In this document: piece by piece, positions 50,516-60,706 of the stretch
Layout of the letters: each line of letters starts with the position of its first letter
How positions within the stretch are numbered: the first letter of the stretch is position 1
From: an uncultured Phocaeicola sp.
Lineage (GTDB): Bacteria > Bacteroidota > Bacteroidia > Bacteroidales > Bacteroidaceae
Reading direction: 5' to 3'
NCBI GenBank assembly: GCA_944320885.1
Contig: CALUJE010000011.1
Location: 1-64,000, forward strand
Length of the DNA stretch: 64,000 nt
Translations under genes and position numbers: made by a program
Notes under the pieces: model-generated
Database searches by the model: none
Seen by the model: only the letters and a program-made list of their open reading frames with translations
What the model was told of the DNA's origin: nothing

Positions 50516-51106
50516 TCAGTTTCTGCTGCGAATCAGATTCATAAATTCTTCACGGGTCTTTGCCTGATTAAACGCTCCTGTAAAATCGGAAGTAGTAGTA
50601 ATGGAATTCTGCTTCTCGACGCCACGCATCTGCATGCACATATGCTTGGCTTCGACAACAACCATCACCCCTAACGGATTTAATGTTTCCTGAATACATT
50701 CCTTTATCTGCAGAGTCATACGTTCCTGTACCTGCAAACGATGGGAAAAGATATCCACCACTCTGGCTATCTTGCTCAAACCGGTTATATACCCGTTCGG
50801 AATATAGGCTACGTGTGCCTTACCATAAAAAGGAAGCATATGGTGTTCACAAAGAGAGAAGAAATCGATATCCTTGACAATTACCATCTGGCTATAGTCT
50901 TCCTTAAACTTGGCAGACAACAATACCTCGTGCGGATCCATATGATAACCGCGTGTTAATGTCAACATTGCCTTTGCCACACGCTCCGGAGTCTTTATCA
51001 GTCCCTCACGTTCGGGGTCTTCACCCAACAATGACAATACCTGTCTGTAAGCTCCTTTCAAATCGTCAACGACTTGAGGATTTGCATAATTTTGAAATTC
51101 GTCCAT
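50516..51106 (-). CDS. folE: GTP cyclohydrolase I
   Basis: This 196-aa enzyme converts GTP to dihydroneopterin triphosphate, the first step of folate/pterin synthesis. The zinc and active-site block is [18 protein letters not shown], and the C-terminal [10 protein letters not shown] adds the last zinc Cys. It is the last gene of the minus-strand set DUF1599-DoxX-tpiA-SPOR-folE and starts one base after the SPOR gene stop. Confidence 0.96.
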   Translation of the reverse strand: MDEFQNYANPQVVDDLKGAYRQVLSLLGEDPEREGLIKTPERVAKAMLTLTRGYHMDPHEVLLSAKFKEDYSQMVIVKDIDFFSLCEHHMLPFYGKAHVAYIPNGYITGLSKIARVVDIFSHRLQVQERMTLQIKECIQETLNPLGVMVVVEAKHMCMQMRGVEKQNSITTTSDFTGAFNQAKTREEFMNLIRSRN

Positions 51107-51562
51107 TTAATAAGTTATATTTATTTGAGCACGCACTATAGATACTTCTTTGAACTCACCTGTTGTTTTCAGCTTACGCATTACCATATCGGCTTCTTCT
51201 ATACTACGGAAGTCGCCAACCTGACATATCCAGCGGGGATTGATGAAATGCGTATATACAGCCAGCTCCGGAAAAGCCGTTCTCACTTTCTCAGCAATAC
51301 TGTAGGCTTCGCTCCGTGCCTGACGCGAATTGTTTCCGGCATAAACCTGTACTCGAAAACCTGCAATCTTTACGGTATTTGACTGTTCTTCATCGGAATT
51401 GGCATACGGAGTTCTCTGCAACAAAGCGTTCAACCGTGAATCCTGATGAATAGTCACGGTTCCTTCGCCAGCCTTTTTCCGGGTCAAGTTTGACAAGATA
51501 TCATCTTGTGCCCACCCACAAAACGAACAAAATACAAAAAGCAGCAAAAAAATCAGCCTCAT
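51107..51562 (-). CDS. Exported SPOR-domain protein
   Basis: This 151-aa protein has a signal peptide (MRLIFLLLFVFCSFCGWAQ) and a C-terminal SPOR domain (GFRVQVYAGNNSRQARSEAY to the end), which binds denuded peptidoglycan at division sites. I set the start at 51562. The longer frame to 51598 would begin inside a terminator hairpin (51578-51615). Confidence 0.85.
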   Translation of the reverse strand: MRLIFLLLFVFCSFCGWAQDDILSNLTRKKAGEGTVTIHQDSRLNALLQRTPYANSDEEQSNTVKIAGFRVQVYAGNNSRQARSEAYSIAEKVRTAFPELAVYTHFINPRWICQVGDFRSIEEADMVMRKLKTTGEFKEVSIVRAQINITY

Positions 51563-51577
51563 AACTAATGTCTGAAA

Positions 51578-51615
51578 AGAAAGGCCAAACGTAAACATTG
51601 CCGTTCGGCCTTTCT
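51578..51615 (-). terminator. Terminator or attenuator between tpiA and the SPOR gene
   Basis: A 14-bp stem (51578-51591 with 51602-51615, AGAAAGGCC core, one mismatch) is followed on the minus strand by TTTTC. It would end most tpiA transcripts before the SPOR-folE pair. Confidence 0.75.
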
Positions 51616-51637
51616 GATATAACCTTTTAATATTTAA

Positions 51638-52393
51638 TTATTTGAATGCGTCAATGATGCCTTTGAAATCGGCAGCTTTCAATGAAGCTCCACCAATCAG
51701 ACCACCATCAACATCCGGATTAGCAAACAGTTCCTTAGCATTTGACGGTTTGCAGCTTCCTCCATACAGAATTGAAGTATTTTCTGCAACTTCTTTTCCA
51801 TACTTGTCAGCAACCAGTGAACGGATATATGCGTGAATTTCCTGTGCCTGTTCAGGAGTTGCAGTCTTTCCGGTACCGATAGCCCAAACCGGTTCGTATG
51901 CAAGAATTACCTTAGAGAAATCTTCGGCAGAAAGTGAGAATACAGAAGCCAATTGTGCAGCAACTACCTCATTTTGCTTGTTAGCTTCACGCTCTTCCAA
52001 TACTTCACCGATACAGAAGATAGGTTTCAGATTGTTTGCCAAAGCCAACTTAACTTTCTCTTCAAGGATTTCTACTGTTTCATGATAATATGCGCGACGC
52101 TCTGAGTGACCAAGAATCACATATTGAGCACCTGTAGAAGCAACCATTTCAGCAGATACTTCACCGGTATATGCTCCGGAAACCTTATCTGCACAGTTTT
52201 CTGCACCAACACCAATAATTTCAGAATTTACAATAGGAGTTACAGAAGCCAGATGAATAAACGGAGTGCAGATAACTACATCACAATTTGGTTTGTCTGC
52301 AGACAACACTTCATTCAATTCTTTCGCCAAAGCGATACCCTCTTGCAGGTTCTTGTTCATCTTCCAGTTTCCTGCTACAATATTCTTTCTCAT
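51638..52393 (-). CDS. tpiA: Triosephosphate isomerase
   Basis: This 251-aa glycolytic enzyme interconverts dihydroxyacetone phosphate and glyceraldehyde 3-phosphate. The active-site blocks are NWKMN (Lys), LGHSERR (His), [11 protein letters not shown] (Glu) and the phosphate-binding GGLIGGASL. Confidence 0.97.
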   Translation of the reverse strand: MRKNIVAGNWKMNKNLQEGIALAKELNEVLSADKPNCDVVICTPFIHLASVTPIVNSEIIGVGAENCADKVSGAYTGEVSAEMVASTGAQYVILGHSERRAYYHETVEILEEKVKLALANNLKPIFCIGEVLEEREANKQNEVVAAQLASVFSLSAEDFSKVILAYEPVWAIGTGKTATPEQAQEIHAYIRSLVADKYGKEVAENTSILYGGSCKPSNAKELFANPDVDGGLIGGASLKAADFKGIIDAFK

Positions 52394-52433
52394 TTTAGTT
52401 AGTTTTATATATTAATAAATCTCATATTCTTTC

Positions 52434-53729
52434 TTACGCCCGCATTCTTCGTCTGCGAATCCAGCGGTACAGATTGTCTGTCATCGTAAACAGAAGCAAA
52501 GGTACAAAAAACCATAGAAATACACCTAATATTCTTTGATTCAACTGCATGGTTTGAATCTCTCCCAACGGTATATTTTCCAATCTTCCGTTTAATACAT
52601 ATTCATCGGGAAGATTCTGGTTGCTCCATTTGTTTATAATGGTTCCTCCTTTCAGCAGCATCAGTCCGGGATTGGAACGTATCATTGTCTTCAGCATCAC
52701 GTCATCGGCGACAAGATAGGGATATTCTGCTCCTGTACGGTCTTTCCACTGCTCAATGTCGGCATCGGATGAGGATGATGTGACACAATAAAACGGATAA
52801 CCGTTTTCTACGCTATAGTCATATATCTCATTTATCAAATCGATAGAACTGTCATCCGCAATATTCAGATAAGGAGCTATCAGAAGGAACGTATATCCCT
52901 CGTCGTCCAATATCTGCTGGGTGACATCTTCGTCCGTATCAAGACTGCGCAAGGCAAAATCAATTATCGGCGGAACGTATCCTTCCTGCTTTACAGATGT
53001 CTTGCTGTCAATAAACGTCCATGTACTGTCGGGATAATTGTCAAGCGTAAACTCCTTACGAACTCCGTCTTTCTCCAGAATAAAAGTGGTTTCATATACG
53101 GGCGGCTCCTCACCTTCAGGAATTTCCATCTGTTGCCGGATGTTCGCTCCGACATAATAAGGGCGAAAATCAAATATCGGCAAATATATAATGCAATAAG
53201 CCACAACCGACACACTGTATAAGATGCTATACAAGGATATCAGCCACTGACTTTTCTTACTGATAAAACGAAGTATCAACGAGTTGTTGAAATAGAGCCA
53301 AAGCGCAAAGAACAGCAGCAATACATTCTTCCAGAACGTTTCCCAGTTGGTCAATACTATCGCATCGCCAAAGCATCCACAGTCTGAAACAGGATTTGCC
53401 AATGCCAGATAAAGCGTAAAAGGAGTCATCAGCAGCATTACCAGCGCGGTAGCTATTGAAGTCAACTTCTTACGAATGCCGAAAAAGAGATAGACTCCCA
53501 ACGTAAACTCGAGAACTGCCATCAGGCATGACAAAAACAACGGAGCTAACGAAGGAACATAATCAGTCCATCCGAATGCCGAGAAATAGTCTTCTATCTT
53601 GTATACGGTTCCATAAGGATCGTCGGCCTTTACAAAACCGGAAAAAATAAAGACTATACCCAATGCAAAACGGCAGAAATTTGTCCAGACGACATTCGCT
53701 CTATGTAATGCCTTATTCTCCAAAGTCAA
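52434..53729 (-). CDS. DoxX/MauE-like membrane protein with C-terminal thioredoxin-like region
   Basis: This 431-aa protein has four N-terminal membrane segments of the DoxX/MauE type (residues 15-150, including CGCFGDAI with a Cys pair). A periplasmic middle region follows, then a region of redox-type fold (LIAPYLNIADDS) and one terminal membrane segment. It overlaps the DUF1599 gene by 17 nt. The gene order with tpiA is typical of Bacteroides. A redox role is likely, but the partner is unknown. Confidence 0.75.
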   Translation of the reverse strand: MTLENKALHRANVVWTNFCRFALGIVFIFSGFVKADDPYGTVYKIEDYFSAFGWTDYVPSLAPLFLSCLMAVLEFTLGVYLFFGIRKKLTSIATALVMLLMTPFTLYLALANPVSDCGCFGDAIVLTNWETFWKNVLLLFFALWLYFNNSLILRFISKKSQWLISLYSILYSVSVVAYCIIYLPIFDFRPYYVGANIRQQMEIPEGEEPPVYETTFILEKDGVRKEFTLDNYPDSTWTFIDSKTSVKQEGYVPPIIDFALRSLDTDEDVTQQILDDEGYTFLLIAPYLNIADDSSIDLINEIYDYSVENGYPFYCVTSSSSDADIEQWKDRTGAEYPYLVADDVMLKTMIRSNPGLMLLKGGTIINKWSNQNLPDEYVLNGRLENIPLGEIQTMQLNQRILGVFLWFFVPLLLFTMTDNLYRWIRRRRMRA

Positions 53730-54255
53730 TCTTTATTAGTCCAAACACAGCGTAATTAATCATATCCATGTAATTGGCATCGATTCCTTCTGATACGATT
53801 GTATGTCCGGCAAGCGCCTCTATCTGTTTGGTTCTGTAAATCTTCATCAGAATCAAATCTGTATAAGAAGAAATTCTCATGCTGCGCCAGGCCTCATCAT
53901 AGTCATGATTCTTGGCTTTCATCAGTTCCAAAGCCTTATGCGCATACTTGTCATAATATTCCAACGCCTTTTCTACACTCAAATCGTCTTTATCGGCATA
54001 TCCAAGCTCCAGCTGAATCAGTCCGATAATTCCGTAATTGACGATACCGATAAACTCCGAACGGGGTCCTTCATTAATCATGGCACTGCCCTTTGTCTCG
54101 ATGCTGCGAATACGGTTTGCCTTGATAAATATCTGGTCGGTAACCGAAGAGGGACGCATTATGCGCCAGGCAGCTCCATAGTCGTGCAGTTTCTTTGAAT
54201 ACAAGTCACGACACAAGGTTATTATCTGCTCAAACTGTTTGTTCGTATCTTCCAT
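53713..54255 (-). CDS. DUF1599 domain protein, internally duplicated
   Basis: This 180-aa cytoplasmic protein consists of two copies of the same 70-residue unit (KLHDYGAAWRIMRPSSVTDQ and KNHDYDEAWRSMRISSYTDL). The family (nucleotide-modification-associated domain) has been linked to nucleotide metabolism by context. No catalytic role is established. It is the first gene of the operon to folE. Confidence 0.85.
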   Translation of the reverse strand: MEDTNKQFEQIITLCRDLYSKKLHDYGAAWRIMRPSSVTDQIFIKANRIRSIETKGSAMINEGPRSEFIGIVNYGIIGLIQLELGYADKDDLSVEKALEYYDKYAHKALELMKAKNHDYDEAWRSMRISSYTDLILMKIYRTKQIEALAGHTIVSEGIDANYMDMINYAVFGLIKIDFGE

Positions 54256-54328
54256 ATATCTGCTTAAATGACATGCAAAAATACTAAAAAGGATAGGTAT
54301 TGCAAGAAGAGAAAAGAAAACAAATAAA

Positions 54329-54381
54329 ACACGGATGATACGACTTGCGACAAGTATCGCCAGAATACGTATAATCCGTGT
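54329..54381 (-). terminator. Terminator of the ndk-M23 unit
   Basis: The stem ACACGGATGATACG (54329-54342) with CGTATAATCCGTGT (54368-54381) has one inner mismatch. It is followed on the minus strand by TTTTATTTG, about 30 nt after the M23 gene stop. Confidence 0.7.
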
Positions 54382-54413
54382 TCAATCTGATATTTTATTT
54401 ATTCATTTATCTA

Positions 54414-55286
54414 TTACGAGAAGCGAAGTACCTGGCCTATTCTCAACACAGTTCTCTTCGTGATACCGTTAAGCTTGCACAGGCGGTCGACAGACACTCC
54501 CTGACGTGAGGCAATCTTCGACAAGGTATCTCCTTTCTTAACCCGGTAATAACGAACGCTTCCACTATTGTCGTTCGAAGCAACACTCTTCTGAGACTTG
54601 TTCTTGACTCCCGGTTTGTAATAAGTATAGGTTTCTGTTACGATATCCTGATTAGGAAAGTCAAACATCAACGCCGGATTGATATCCTTTCCAAGGAAAC
54701 GGGTTTCGAAATGCAGATGTGACCCCGTAGAACGACCGGTATTTCCACCCAATCCTATCGGCTCTCCAGCCTTAACATACTGATTGATTGCGACCAGTTG
54801 TTTTGACAGGTGACCATATACGGTTTCGAGTCCGTTGTCATGGCGAATCACTACATATTTTCCATAGCCGCGTCGCTCATAATCTACTACACGTACCTTT
54901 CCGTCGAAAGCTGAGCGGATAGTATCACCGATGTATACTTTTATATCTATTCCCTTATGCATACGGCGACGACGGGGACCGTACTTGGAAGTTACTTTAT
55001 TGTTGGTAGTCGGCATACAGAATCCCTTCAAATCAATAGTGAAGGAATCGGGGAGGGTCACGTCATTGTATACATGTACATGGTCTGTTATCCAACTGGG
55101 ATACAATGCAAAACCCGGATACTCCATTTTTTCTTTCTGAATCTGGCGCTGTAAAGCTACCGAATCAATTGCTTTCATTTTTTTGTCTACGGGAGCCTGG
55201 CTTGCCAGCAGGTCCTGAGAGTAAGCGTTTACGCCTACCATTGCCAATACGACAACTGCAATAGTTCGAATACTTTTTAAAATCAT
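54414..55286 (-). CDS. M23 family metallopeptidase with LysM domain
   Basis: This 290-aa exported protein has a signal peptide ending NAYSQ and an M23 (LytM) domain with zinc ligands in HKGIDIKV and HLHFET. A C-terminal LysM (YYRVKKGDTLSKIASRQG) binds peptidoglycan. It is a likely endopeptidase or an activator of amidases. I start it at 55286 (MILKSIRT). The frame is open to 55322, but that stretch overlaps ndk. Confidence 0.88.
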   Translation of the reverse strand: MILKSIRTIAVVVLAMVGVNAYSQDLLASQAPVDKKMKAIDSVALQRQIQKEKMEYPGFALYPSWITDHVHVYNDVTLPDSFTIDLKGFCMPTTNNKVTSKYGPRRRRMHKGIDIKVYIGDTIRSAFDGKVRVVDYERRGYGKYVVIRHDNGLETVYGHLSKQLVAINQYVKAGEPIGLGGNTGRSTGSHLHFETRFLGKDINPALMFDFPNQDIVTETYTYYKPGVKNKSQKSVASNDNSGSVRYYRVKKGDTLSKIASRQGVSVDRLCKLNGITKRTVLRIGQVLRFS

Positions 55287-55302
55287 CACATAAGAACATT
55301 CT

Positions 55303-55764
55303 TTAGAACTCATCGTTTGCATACAGATACTGGAATGTAGTCTGTTTGTAATCGAAGATTTCTTCTGGTTTAAAAAAACGGTTTAACTCAACAACCGCAT
55401 TTTCAACAGAATCTGAGGTGTGGACTATGTTTTCCTGAAAACTCATGCTGTAATCACCACGAATTGTTCCGGGAAGCGCCAAACGACCATTCGTGACACC
55501 TGCCATTGCGCGTACAGTCTGCACGGCATCAACGCCTTCATAGCAGCACACAATCACAGGAGTCGCCATCATAGAATCTTTTACACGCTGAAAAAACGGT
55601 TTCGCACTCAGATGTGCATAGTGTTCATTTAGTATTTCGTCGTTCAGTTGCATCATTTTCATGCCTGCCAACCGTAAGCCTTTACGCTCAAAACGAGTGG
55701 TTATTTCACCCACCAGGCCTCTCTGCAATGTACAAGGTTTTAAGATGACAAGTGTTTTTTCCAT
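55303..55764 (-). CDS. ndk: Nucleoside diphosphate kinase
   Basis: This 153-aa enzyme equilibrates nucleoside di- and triphosphates. The phosphohistidine is His115 in NIVHTSDS, and the nucleotide-binding start is EKTLVILKPCTLQRG. An upstream in-frame ATG at 55773 adds three residues, but the shorter start fits the family. Confidence 0.95.
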   Translation of the reverse strand: MEKTLVILKPCTLQRGLVGEITTRFERKGLRLAGMKMMQLNDEILNEHYAHLSAKPFFQRVKDSMMATPVIVCCYEGVDAVQTVRAMAGVTNGRLALPGTIRGDYSMSFQENIVHTSDSVENAVVELNRFFKPEEIFDYKQTTFQYLYANDEF

Positions 55765-56003
55765 AAAAATCATGTTATTAGACGTTCATACTAAAATCAA
55801 AATTGCTTCAAAGATAAATTTTATTCTTTAAAATCGTAGAATTTACACTCTCTTTTTTGGGAAAAAGTTAGAGTTCTTAACACTTTTAACTTCATGAAAT
55901 CAAGAAAATATGTCATTAAGCAGCAAAAGACAAAAGGGCATTATGCGGGGTGCTGTTTTTTGAATACAGTTTACTGCCAGGCATTGCACTGGAGAAGTAT
56001 TTT

Positions 56004-56091
56004 GTGCACCGCCCGATGCAGTAATGTGCATTGCCCCATGCACAACTGTGCACCGCCCGATGCACAACAGTGCATCCTCGTATGCAGCAAA
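56004..56091. repeat. 22-nt tandem palindromic repeat cluster (E)
   Basis: Four units begin at 56004, 56026, 56048 and 56070 (period exactly 22). The core is TGCACA-AC-TGTGCA, with the last unit GATGCAC-AACA-GTGCATC, joined by CCGCCC-type linkers. It lies between ndk and recG. Positions 55774-56003 contain nothing else I can support. Confidence 0.88.
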
Positions 56092-56147
56092 CAGGAGTCG
56101 GCAATCTTTAAAGGAAAGTACAGATAAATGCAATATAAGGACTGACC

Positions 56148-58244
56148 TTAAGAAATGGCAGCCCAATTCACATTGGTCTTTCTCAAAGCTCTCAGCTGAT
56201 TCCACAGGACGGCATTTTCCGGACGTTTTTCTTCGGGGTCATCATTTACAATGGCTTGTGCCACATCACGTACCAACTGCAACAGTTGTCCGTCACGTGC
56301 CAGATTAGCGATTTTCAAATCAAAGGCAATGCCGCTTTGCTGGGTTCCTTCCAAATCGCCCGGTCCGCGCAGCTTCAAATCGGCTTCGGCTATTTCAAAA
56401 CCATCGTTCGAACGGACCATGATTTCCAGTCTTTTACGCGTTTCTTCCGTGAGTTTGTATCCTGTCACCAGAATACAATAAGACTGGTCGGCTCCACGTC
56501 CTACTCTTCCGCGCAACTGATGCAGCTGCGAAAGCCCGAAACGTTCGGCATTCTCTATTACCATCACCGAAGCATTGGGCACATTCACTCCCACCTCGAT
56601 AACGGTTGTAGCCACCATTATCTTTGTTTCGCCCGATACGAAGCGCTGCATCTCGGCATCTTTTTCGGCAGGTTTCATCTTGCCATGTACCTTGCTCACC
56701 TTGTATTGGGGGAACTCTTCACAGATATGTTCGTATCCTTCTTCCAGATTCTTGATATCCATCTTTTCGCTTTCCTGTATCAACGGATAAACGATATAAA
56801 TCTGCCGGCCGGCTTCAATCTGTTTTCTGATAAAATCATACATGGAAGCTCTCCGGTTGTCAAACTGATGAATGGTTTGAATGGGTTTTCTTCCCGGAGG
56901 CAGCTCGTCAATGACAGACACGTCCAAATCGCCATACATGGTCATGGCCAGCGTACGCGGAATAGGTGTTGCCGTCATTACCAGCACGTGAGGCGGACAT
57001 ACGTTCTTAGACCACATCTTGGCCCGTTGCGCCACTCCAAAACGATGCTGCTCGTCAATGATTACCATTCCCAAAGAAGCAAAAGTCACCGTATCTTCAA
57101 GCACGGCATGGGTTCCTATCAGCAAATCGACTTTGCCCAGTGTCAGTCCGGCAAGGATTTCCTCACGTTTCTTTCCCTTTACGGACCCCGTCAGCAGTTC
57201 TACACGTACCGGCAAGTCTTTCAGAAACGCTTTTATGGTCTCATAGTGCTGCGTTGCAAGGATTTCTGTAGGCGCCATCAGACAGGCCTGAAACTTGTTA
57301 TCGAGCGCAATCAGGATACACATCAACGCCACGAGTGTCTTTCCGCTTCCTACGTCACCTTGCAGCAAACGGTTCATCTGCCGGCCGCTTCCCATATCCT
57401 TGCGTATTTCCTTAATCACTCTTTTCTGCGCGTTGGTCAAGGGGAACGGCAGGTTCTTGCTATAAAAGGTATTGAATATTTCACCTACCCGTTCAAAGAC
57501 AAATCCTCTGTACTTACGCTGACGGTCCTTGCTGTAACGCAATATGTTAAGCTGTACATAGAAAAGCTCTTCAAACTTCAGGCGGTATTGGGCCTTCCGG
57601 AGCAAATCGGGATTGACGGGATAATGAATGTTGCGCAAAGCCTCGTCAAGCGACATCAGATGATGCTTCTCTACCAGCCATTGCGGCAACGTTTCAGGGA
57701 CAGGTTCTTTGAGAAATGCCAGCAGATTCTTGGTCAGTTTCTCTATGGCATGTGAGTTCAGCCCTCCCTTTTTCATACGCTCGGTCGTATTGTAATATGG
57801 CTGCATGCCCATATTGGTGAGCACAAGCTCATTTACAGGGTCAATATCCGGATGAGCCACATTGATGCGTCCGTTGAATATCGTAGGCTTTCCAAATACG
57901 ATATACTCCGTATGAAGTTTGTATCGTGTAAGCAAGTATTTTATTCCCTGAAACCATACGAGGTCTATCACACCCGTACCGTCAGAAAAATGAGCAACCA
58001 GCCGTCGCTGACGTCCTTCGCCAAAAGTCTCGAAACTCAGGATTTCTCCTTTCAGCTGGATATAAGGCATGTTTCCGTCAATATCCACCACATGATAAAG
58101 ACGGCTCCGGTCTACGTATTTATAAGGGAAATAATAAAGCAAATCGTGCAAAGAATAGATTGACAGTTCCTTGTTAAGAACCGCAGCACGCTGGGGACCA
58201 ACGCCCGGCAAATACATGATATCTCTGGTTGTCAGGTCGAACAT
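56148..58244 (-). CDS. recG: ATP-dependent DNA helicase RecG
   Basis: This 698-aa helicase reverses stalled forks and branch-migrates junctions. It has an N-terminal wedge OB domain, Walker A GDVGSGKT, DEQH-type motif II (VIIDEQHRFG), motif III MTATPIPRT, and motif VI QLRGRVGRG with the RecG-typical C-terminus LRGPGDLEGTQQSG. Its ATG shares a base with the ispD stop. Confidence 0.96.
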   Translation of the reverse strand: MFDLTTRDIMYLPGVGPQRAAVLNKELSIYSLHDLLYYFPYKYVDRSRLYHVVDIDGNMPYIQLKGEILSFETFGEGRQRRLVAHFSDGTGVIDLVWFQGIKYLLTRYKLHTEYIVFGKPTIFNGRINVAHPDIDPVNELVLTNMGMQPYYNTTERMKKGGLNSHAIEKLTKNLLAFLKEPVPETLPQWLVEKHHLMSLDEALRNIHYPVNPDLLRKAQYRLKFEELFYVQLNILRYSKDRQRKYRGFVFERVGEIFNTFYSKNLPFPLTNAQKRVIKEIRKDMGSGRQMNRLLQGDVGSGKTLVALMCILIALDNKFQACLMAPTEILATQHYETIKAFLKDLPVRVELLTGSVKGKKREEILAGLTLGKVDLLIGTHAVLEDTVTFASLGMVIIDEQHRFGVAQRAKMWSKNVCPPHVLVMTATPIPRTLAMTMYGDLDVSVIDELPPGRKPIQTIHQFDNRRASMYDFIRKQIEAGRQIYIVYPLIQESEKMDIKNLEEGYEHICEEFPQYKVSKVHGKMKPAEKDAEMQRFVSGETKIMVATTVIEVGVNVPNASVMVIENAERFGLSQLHQLRGRVGRGADQSYCILVTGYKLTEETRKRLEIMVRSNDGFEIAEADLKLRGPGDLEGTQQSGIAFDLKIANLARDGQLLQLVRDVAQAIVNDDPEEKRPENAVLWNQLRALRKTNVNWAAIS

Positions 58245-58906
58245 CAGATGAGTGTATTTGCTATTTTTATGTCAAAAGGAGTTGTTATCTTTATATTTTC
58301 ACGGTTGCCCGCCACCAGAAAGACCTTTTCACCCAAGGCTTCCACTACCGAAGCGTCATCGGTAAAAGCGTCACAATAAGGCTGCATGTAGGCTTTCTTC
58401 AAAAGTTGCACGGAAAAGACCTGAGGAGTCTGAACCAGTTTATATTCCGAACGGTTTACCGTATGGCTTTCATTTCCTTGCAGATGCCGTACTGTCTCTA
58501 CGACATCAATAACCGGAATCACGGCACCACACTTTTCTGCCTCGCGGTAACAGGTATCTATCACCTGCTCTGCCACAAAGGGACGTACACCGTCGTGCAC
58601 TCCCACCAGTCCGTTCTCGTCATCGACCAGTGCCAGTCCGTTTTTCACGGAGTGGAAACGCGTTTCTCCTCCACAAGCCACCTTATGGGGCAACACAAAA
58701 TGATGATTATGGCACAGCTCGTTCCAATACGCCTGTTGGCTTTCGGGCAATACCACAATCATCGTAATATTCTTATCATAGCGATAAAAGGCTTCCAGCG
58801 TATGCATGAGCACAGGCTTGCCCCCTATCGGAAGGAACTGTTTGGGAATATCCGTTCCCATACGCAATCCTTTTCCTCCGGCCACTATGATAATAAACTT
58901 TCTCAT
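58244..58906 (-). CDS. ispD: 2-C-methyl-D-erythritol 4-phosphate cytidylyltransferase
   Basis: This 220-aa IspD of the non-mevalonate isoprenoid pathway has the CTP-binding glycine loop [10 protein letters not shown] and Lys in [12 protein letters not shown]. The VHDGVRPFV and [12 protein letters not shown] blocks are also present. It overlaps the DJ-1 gene by 4 nt and recG by 1 nt. Confidence 0.95.
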   Translation of the reverse strand: MRKFIIIVAGGKGLRMGTDIPKQFLPIGGKPVLMHTLEAFYRYDKNITMIVVLPESQQAYWNELCHNHHFVLPHKVACGGETRFHSVKNGLALVDDENGLVGVHDGVRPFVAEQVIDTCYREAEKCGAVIPVIDVVETVRHLQGNESHTVNRSEYKLVQTPQVFSVQLLKKAYMQPYCDAFTDDASVVEALGEKVFLVAGNRENIKITTPFDIKIANTLI

Positions 58907-59454
58907 TTCAGTAACATTCCAGCTCTAACTTCTTCAATTTTTGCATTTCCGGCAAATTTTGCCACGATGGCTGATGCAAAGTCAAATGCAGCTCCCGGTC
59001 CTTTTCCCGTAATGAAGTTGCCATCCTGCTCAACCATAGCACCAGTTGTCTCAGCTCCTTCCAGATATTTTTCAAATCCCGGATAGCAAGTAGCCTTCTT
59101 GCCTTTCAACAGACCCAACTGTCCATAAACCATAGGAGCAGCACAGATAGCGGCCAACGGACGTCCGGCAGCACAAAAACCAAGAATCATCTTGCGCAAG
59201 CCTTCATGCTCAGACAAGTTTACGGCACCCGGCATTCCTCCCGGCAATACCAGCATTTCAGCATCTGCACTGATTTCTTTGGCATCGAACAGCATATCAG
59301 CATTAACCGTCACTTTATGTGAACTGGTTACTGCGATGTTTCCCGTAACAGAAACCGTACGGATAGACAAGCCGGCACGACGTACCACATCCACAACAGC
59401 CAAAGCTTCCATTTCTTCAAATCCTTCAGCCAAAAACAAATAAATAGTTCCCAT
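58903..59454 (-). CDS. DJ-1/PfpI family protein
   Basis: This 183-aa DJ-1-like protein has the nucleophile elbow in [11 protein letters not shown] (Cys) and the conserved Glu in [10 protein letters not shown]. Family members act as deglycase, chaperone or oxidative-stress proteins; the exact activity is uncertain. It lies in the tonB-to-recG operon, 2 nt after tonB. Confidence 0.88.
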   Translation of the reverse strand: MGTIYLFLAEGFEEMEALAVVDVVRRAGLSIRTVSVTGNIAVTSSHKVTVNADMLFDAKEISADAEMLVLPGGMPGAVNLSEHEGLRKMILGFCAAGRPLAAICAAPMVYGQLGLLKGKKATCYPGFEKYLEGAETTGAMVEQDGNFITGKGPGAAFDFASAIVAKFAGNAKIEEVRAGMLLK

Positions 59455-59456
59455 GA

Positions 59457-60290
59457 TTATCTTAGTTTAAAGTAATAAGTAATTGTTCCTGTTTGATTAT
59501 TCACACCGGAAATTGTGTTAAAGGTTGCCTTACGGGCTGCTTCTTCCGCTGCCCGGCGCAATGCGGCATTTACCGTATTGGTACGTTTGTTTATGCTTGT
59601 ACTGATAACTTTTCCAGCCGGATTGACCGTAATTGTAACTACCACACGTCCTTCATCCTGAACATTATAGACCGGTACCGGCAGACTGCCATTCAAAGAA
59701 CGTCCGTTCAAGTCCCAACTGCCAACGCCTCCTACTCCGGTAGACTTTCCTACATTACCATTTCCGGTAGGACTTCCTTCAATCCCCTTGCCAGTAGTGC
59801 CGGAACCTTTGCTTCCCATAGTTGTTCCCTTGCCGAATGCCCCGGCAATTTTCTTAGCGGCAGCTTCTGCAGCAGCTTTTTCGGCAGCAGCTTTTTTCTC
59901 GGCTTCTATCTGCTCACGGGTCTTTTCCGGAACGGTTTTCTTAGGCTGTTCCTTTTCTGTTTTCTTGGCAGTATCTTTTTTCTTCTGTGGAGTTACGGCC
60001 ACTGTTTCTTCCACATCCTGAGTAATCATTTCCTGTTCTGAAGCCTCAACATCCGAAGTCTGTTCCGGAACACTCTCCATCTGAGGTTCATTCAGTATGT
60101 CGACTTCTGTCAGCGTATAAGGATCGGAGTCACCTTGTGACAACTCCGTATTACCCAGCATTACAGGCACACCACCTTCTTCCTGCACTTCCGTTCCATG
60201 AATGAAAACAAAAAGCAGAATCAGCAGAATGACCAGATGGACAATCACCGTACCAACAATTCCCTGTATACGACTATTCTTCATTCTCAT
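59457..60290 (-). CDS. tonB: TonB-family energy transducer
   Basis: This 277-aa protein has one N-terminal membrane anchor (residues 10-30). A long periplasmic linker follows, first acidic (EVQEEGG through VDILNEPQ), then Lys/Glu/Ala-rich coiled sequence, then Gly-rich. The C-terminal TonB-like domain is VVVTITVNPAGKVISTSI. It couples the ExbB-ExbD motor to receptors such as those at 15502 and 21836. It starts in an ATGA overlap with exbD. Confidence 0.85.
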   Translation of the reverse strand: MRMKNSRIQGIVGTVIVHLVILLILLFVFIHGTEVQEEGGVPVMLGNTELSQGDSDPYTLTEVDILNEPQMESVPEQTSDVEASEQEMITQDVEETVAVTPQKKKDTAKKTEKEQPKKTVPEKTREQIEAEKKAAAEKAAAEAAAKKIAGAFGKGTTMGSKGSGTTGKGIEGSPTGNGNVGKSTGVGGVGSWDLNGRSLNGSLPVPVYNVQDEGRVVVTITVNPAGKVISTSINKRTNTVNAALRRAAEEAARKATFNTISGVNNQTGTITYYFKLR

Positions 60291-60700
60291 TTTTCAGGCG
60301 GGCGTGTCGCCAGCACCATTTTATACTGATTTTCATTAGCTACGTTAAGCACTCTTACAATTTCACGATAAGGCACAGACTCATCGGCATACAGCGCTAC
60401 ATACATATCCGGCTCACGCTGCGCACATTCTTTCAGAAAAGCAGGCAGTTCTTCCAGAGAGAGCGGCATTTCTGCCTCGTTACCGAATCCGCCGTAATAA
60501 TTCAGGTCCTTATCAATGATAACCCGTGTCAATGGTTTGGCCGATGTTTGCTGTTTACCCTGAGGCAACAAGACTTTAATGGCATTGGGCGAAACCATGG
60601 TAGAAGTTATCATAAAAAATATCAGCAACAGAAATATGATATCAGTCATTGATGCCATACTGAAAGCTGCAGATATTCTGGTTCTTCGTTTTAATGCCAT
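60287..60700 (-). CDS. exbD: ExbD/TolR-type biopolymer transport protein
   Basis: This 137-aa protein has one membrane segment containing the proton-carrying Asp in MTDIIFLLLIFFMI, and a periplasmic domain. It lies between exbB and tonB with 6-nt and overlapping junctions. It could serve a Tol-Pal-like system, but the adjacent tonB favours TonB energisation. Confidence 0.9.
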   Translation of the reverse strand: MALKRRTRISAAFSMASMTDIIFLLLIFFMITSTMVSPNAIKVLLPQGKQQTSAKPLTRVIIDKDLNYYGGFGNEAEMPLSLEELPAFLKECAQREPDMYVALYADESVPYREIVRVLNVANENQYKMVLATRPPEK

Positions 60701-60706
60701 AATCTA

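Noticed and set aside
55894..56205. Short open frames across the ndk-recG gap
   Set aside because: They are produced by the 22-nt repeats (Cys/His-rich periodic translation) and have no other support.
56256..57755. 499-codon open frame opposite recG
   Set aside because: It lies wholly inside a complete recG with all helicase motifs.
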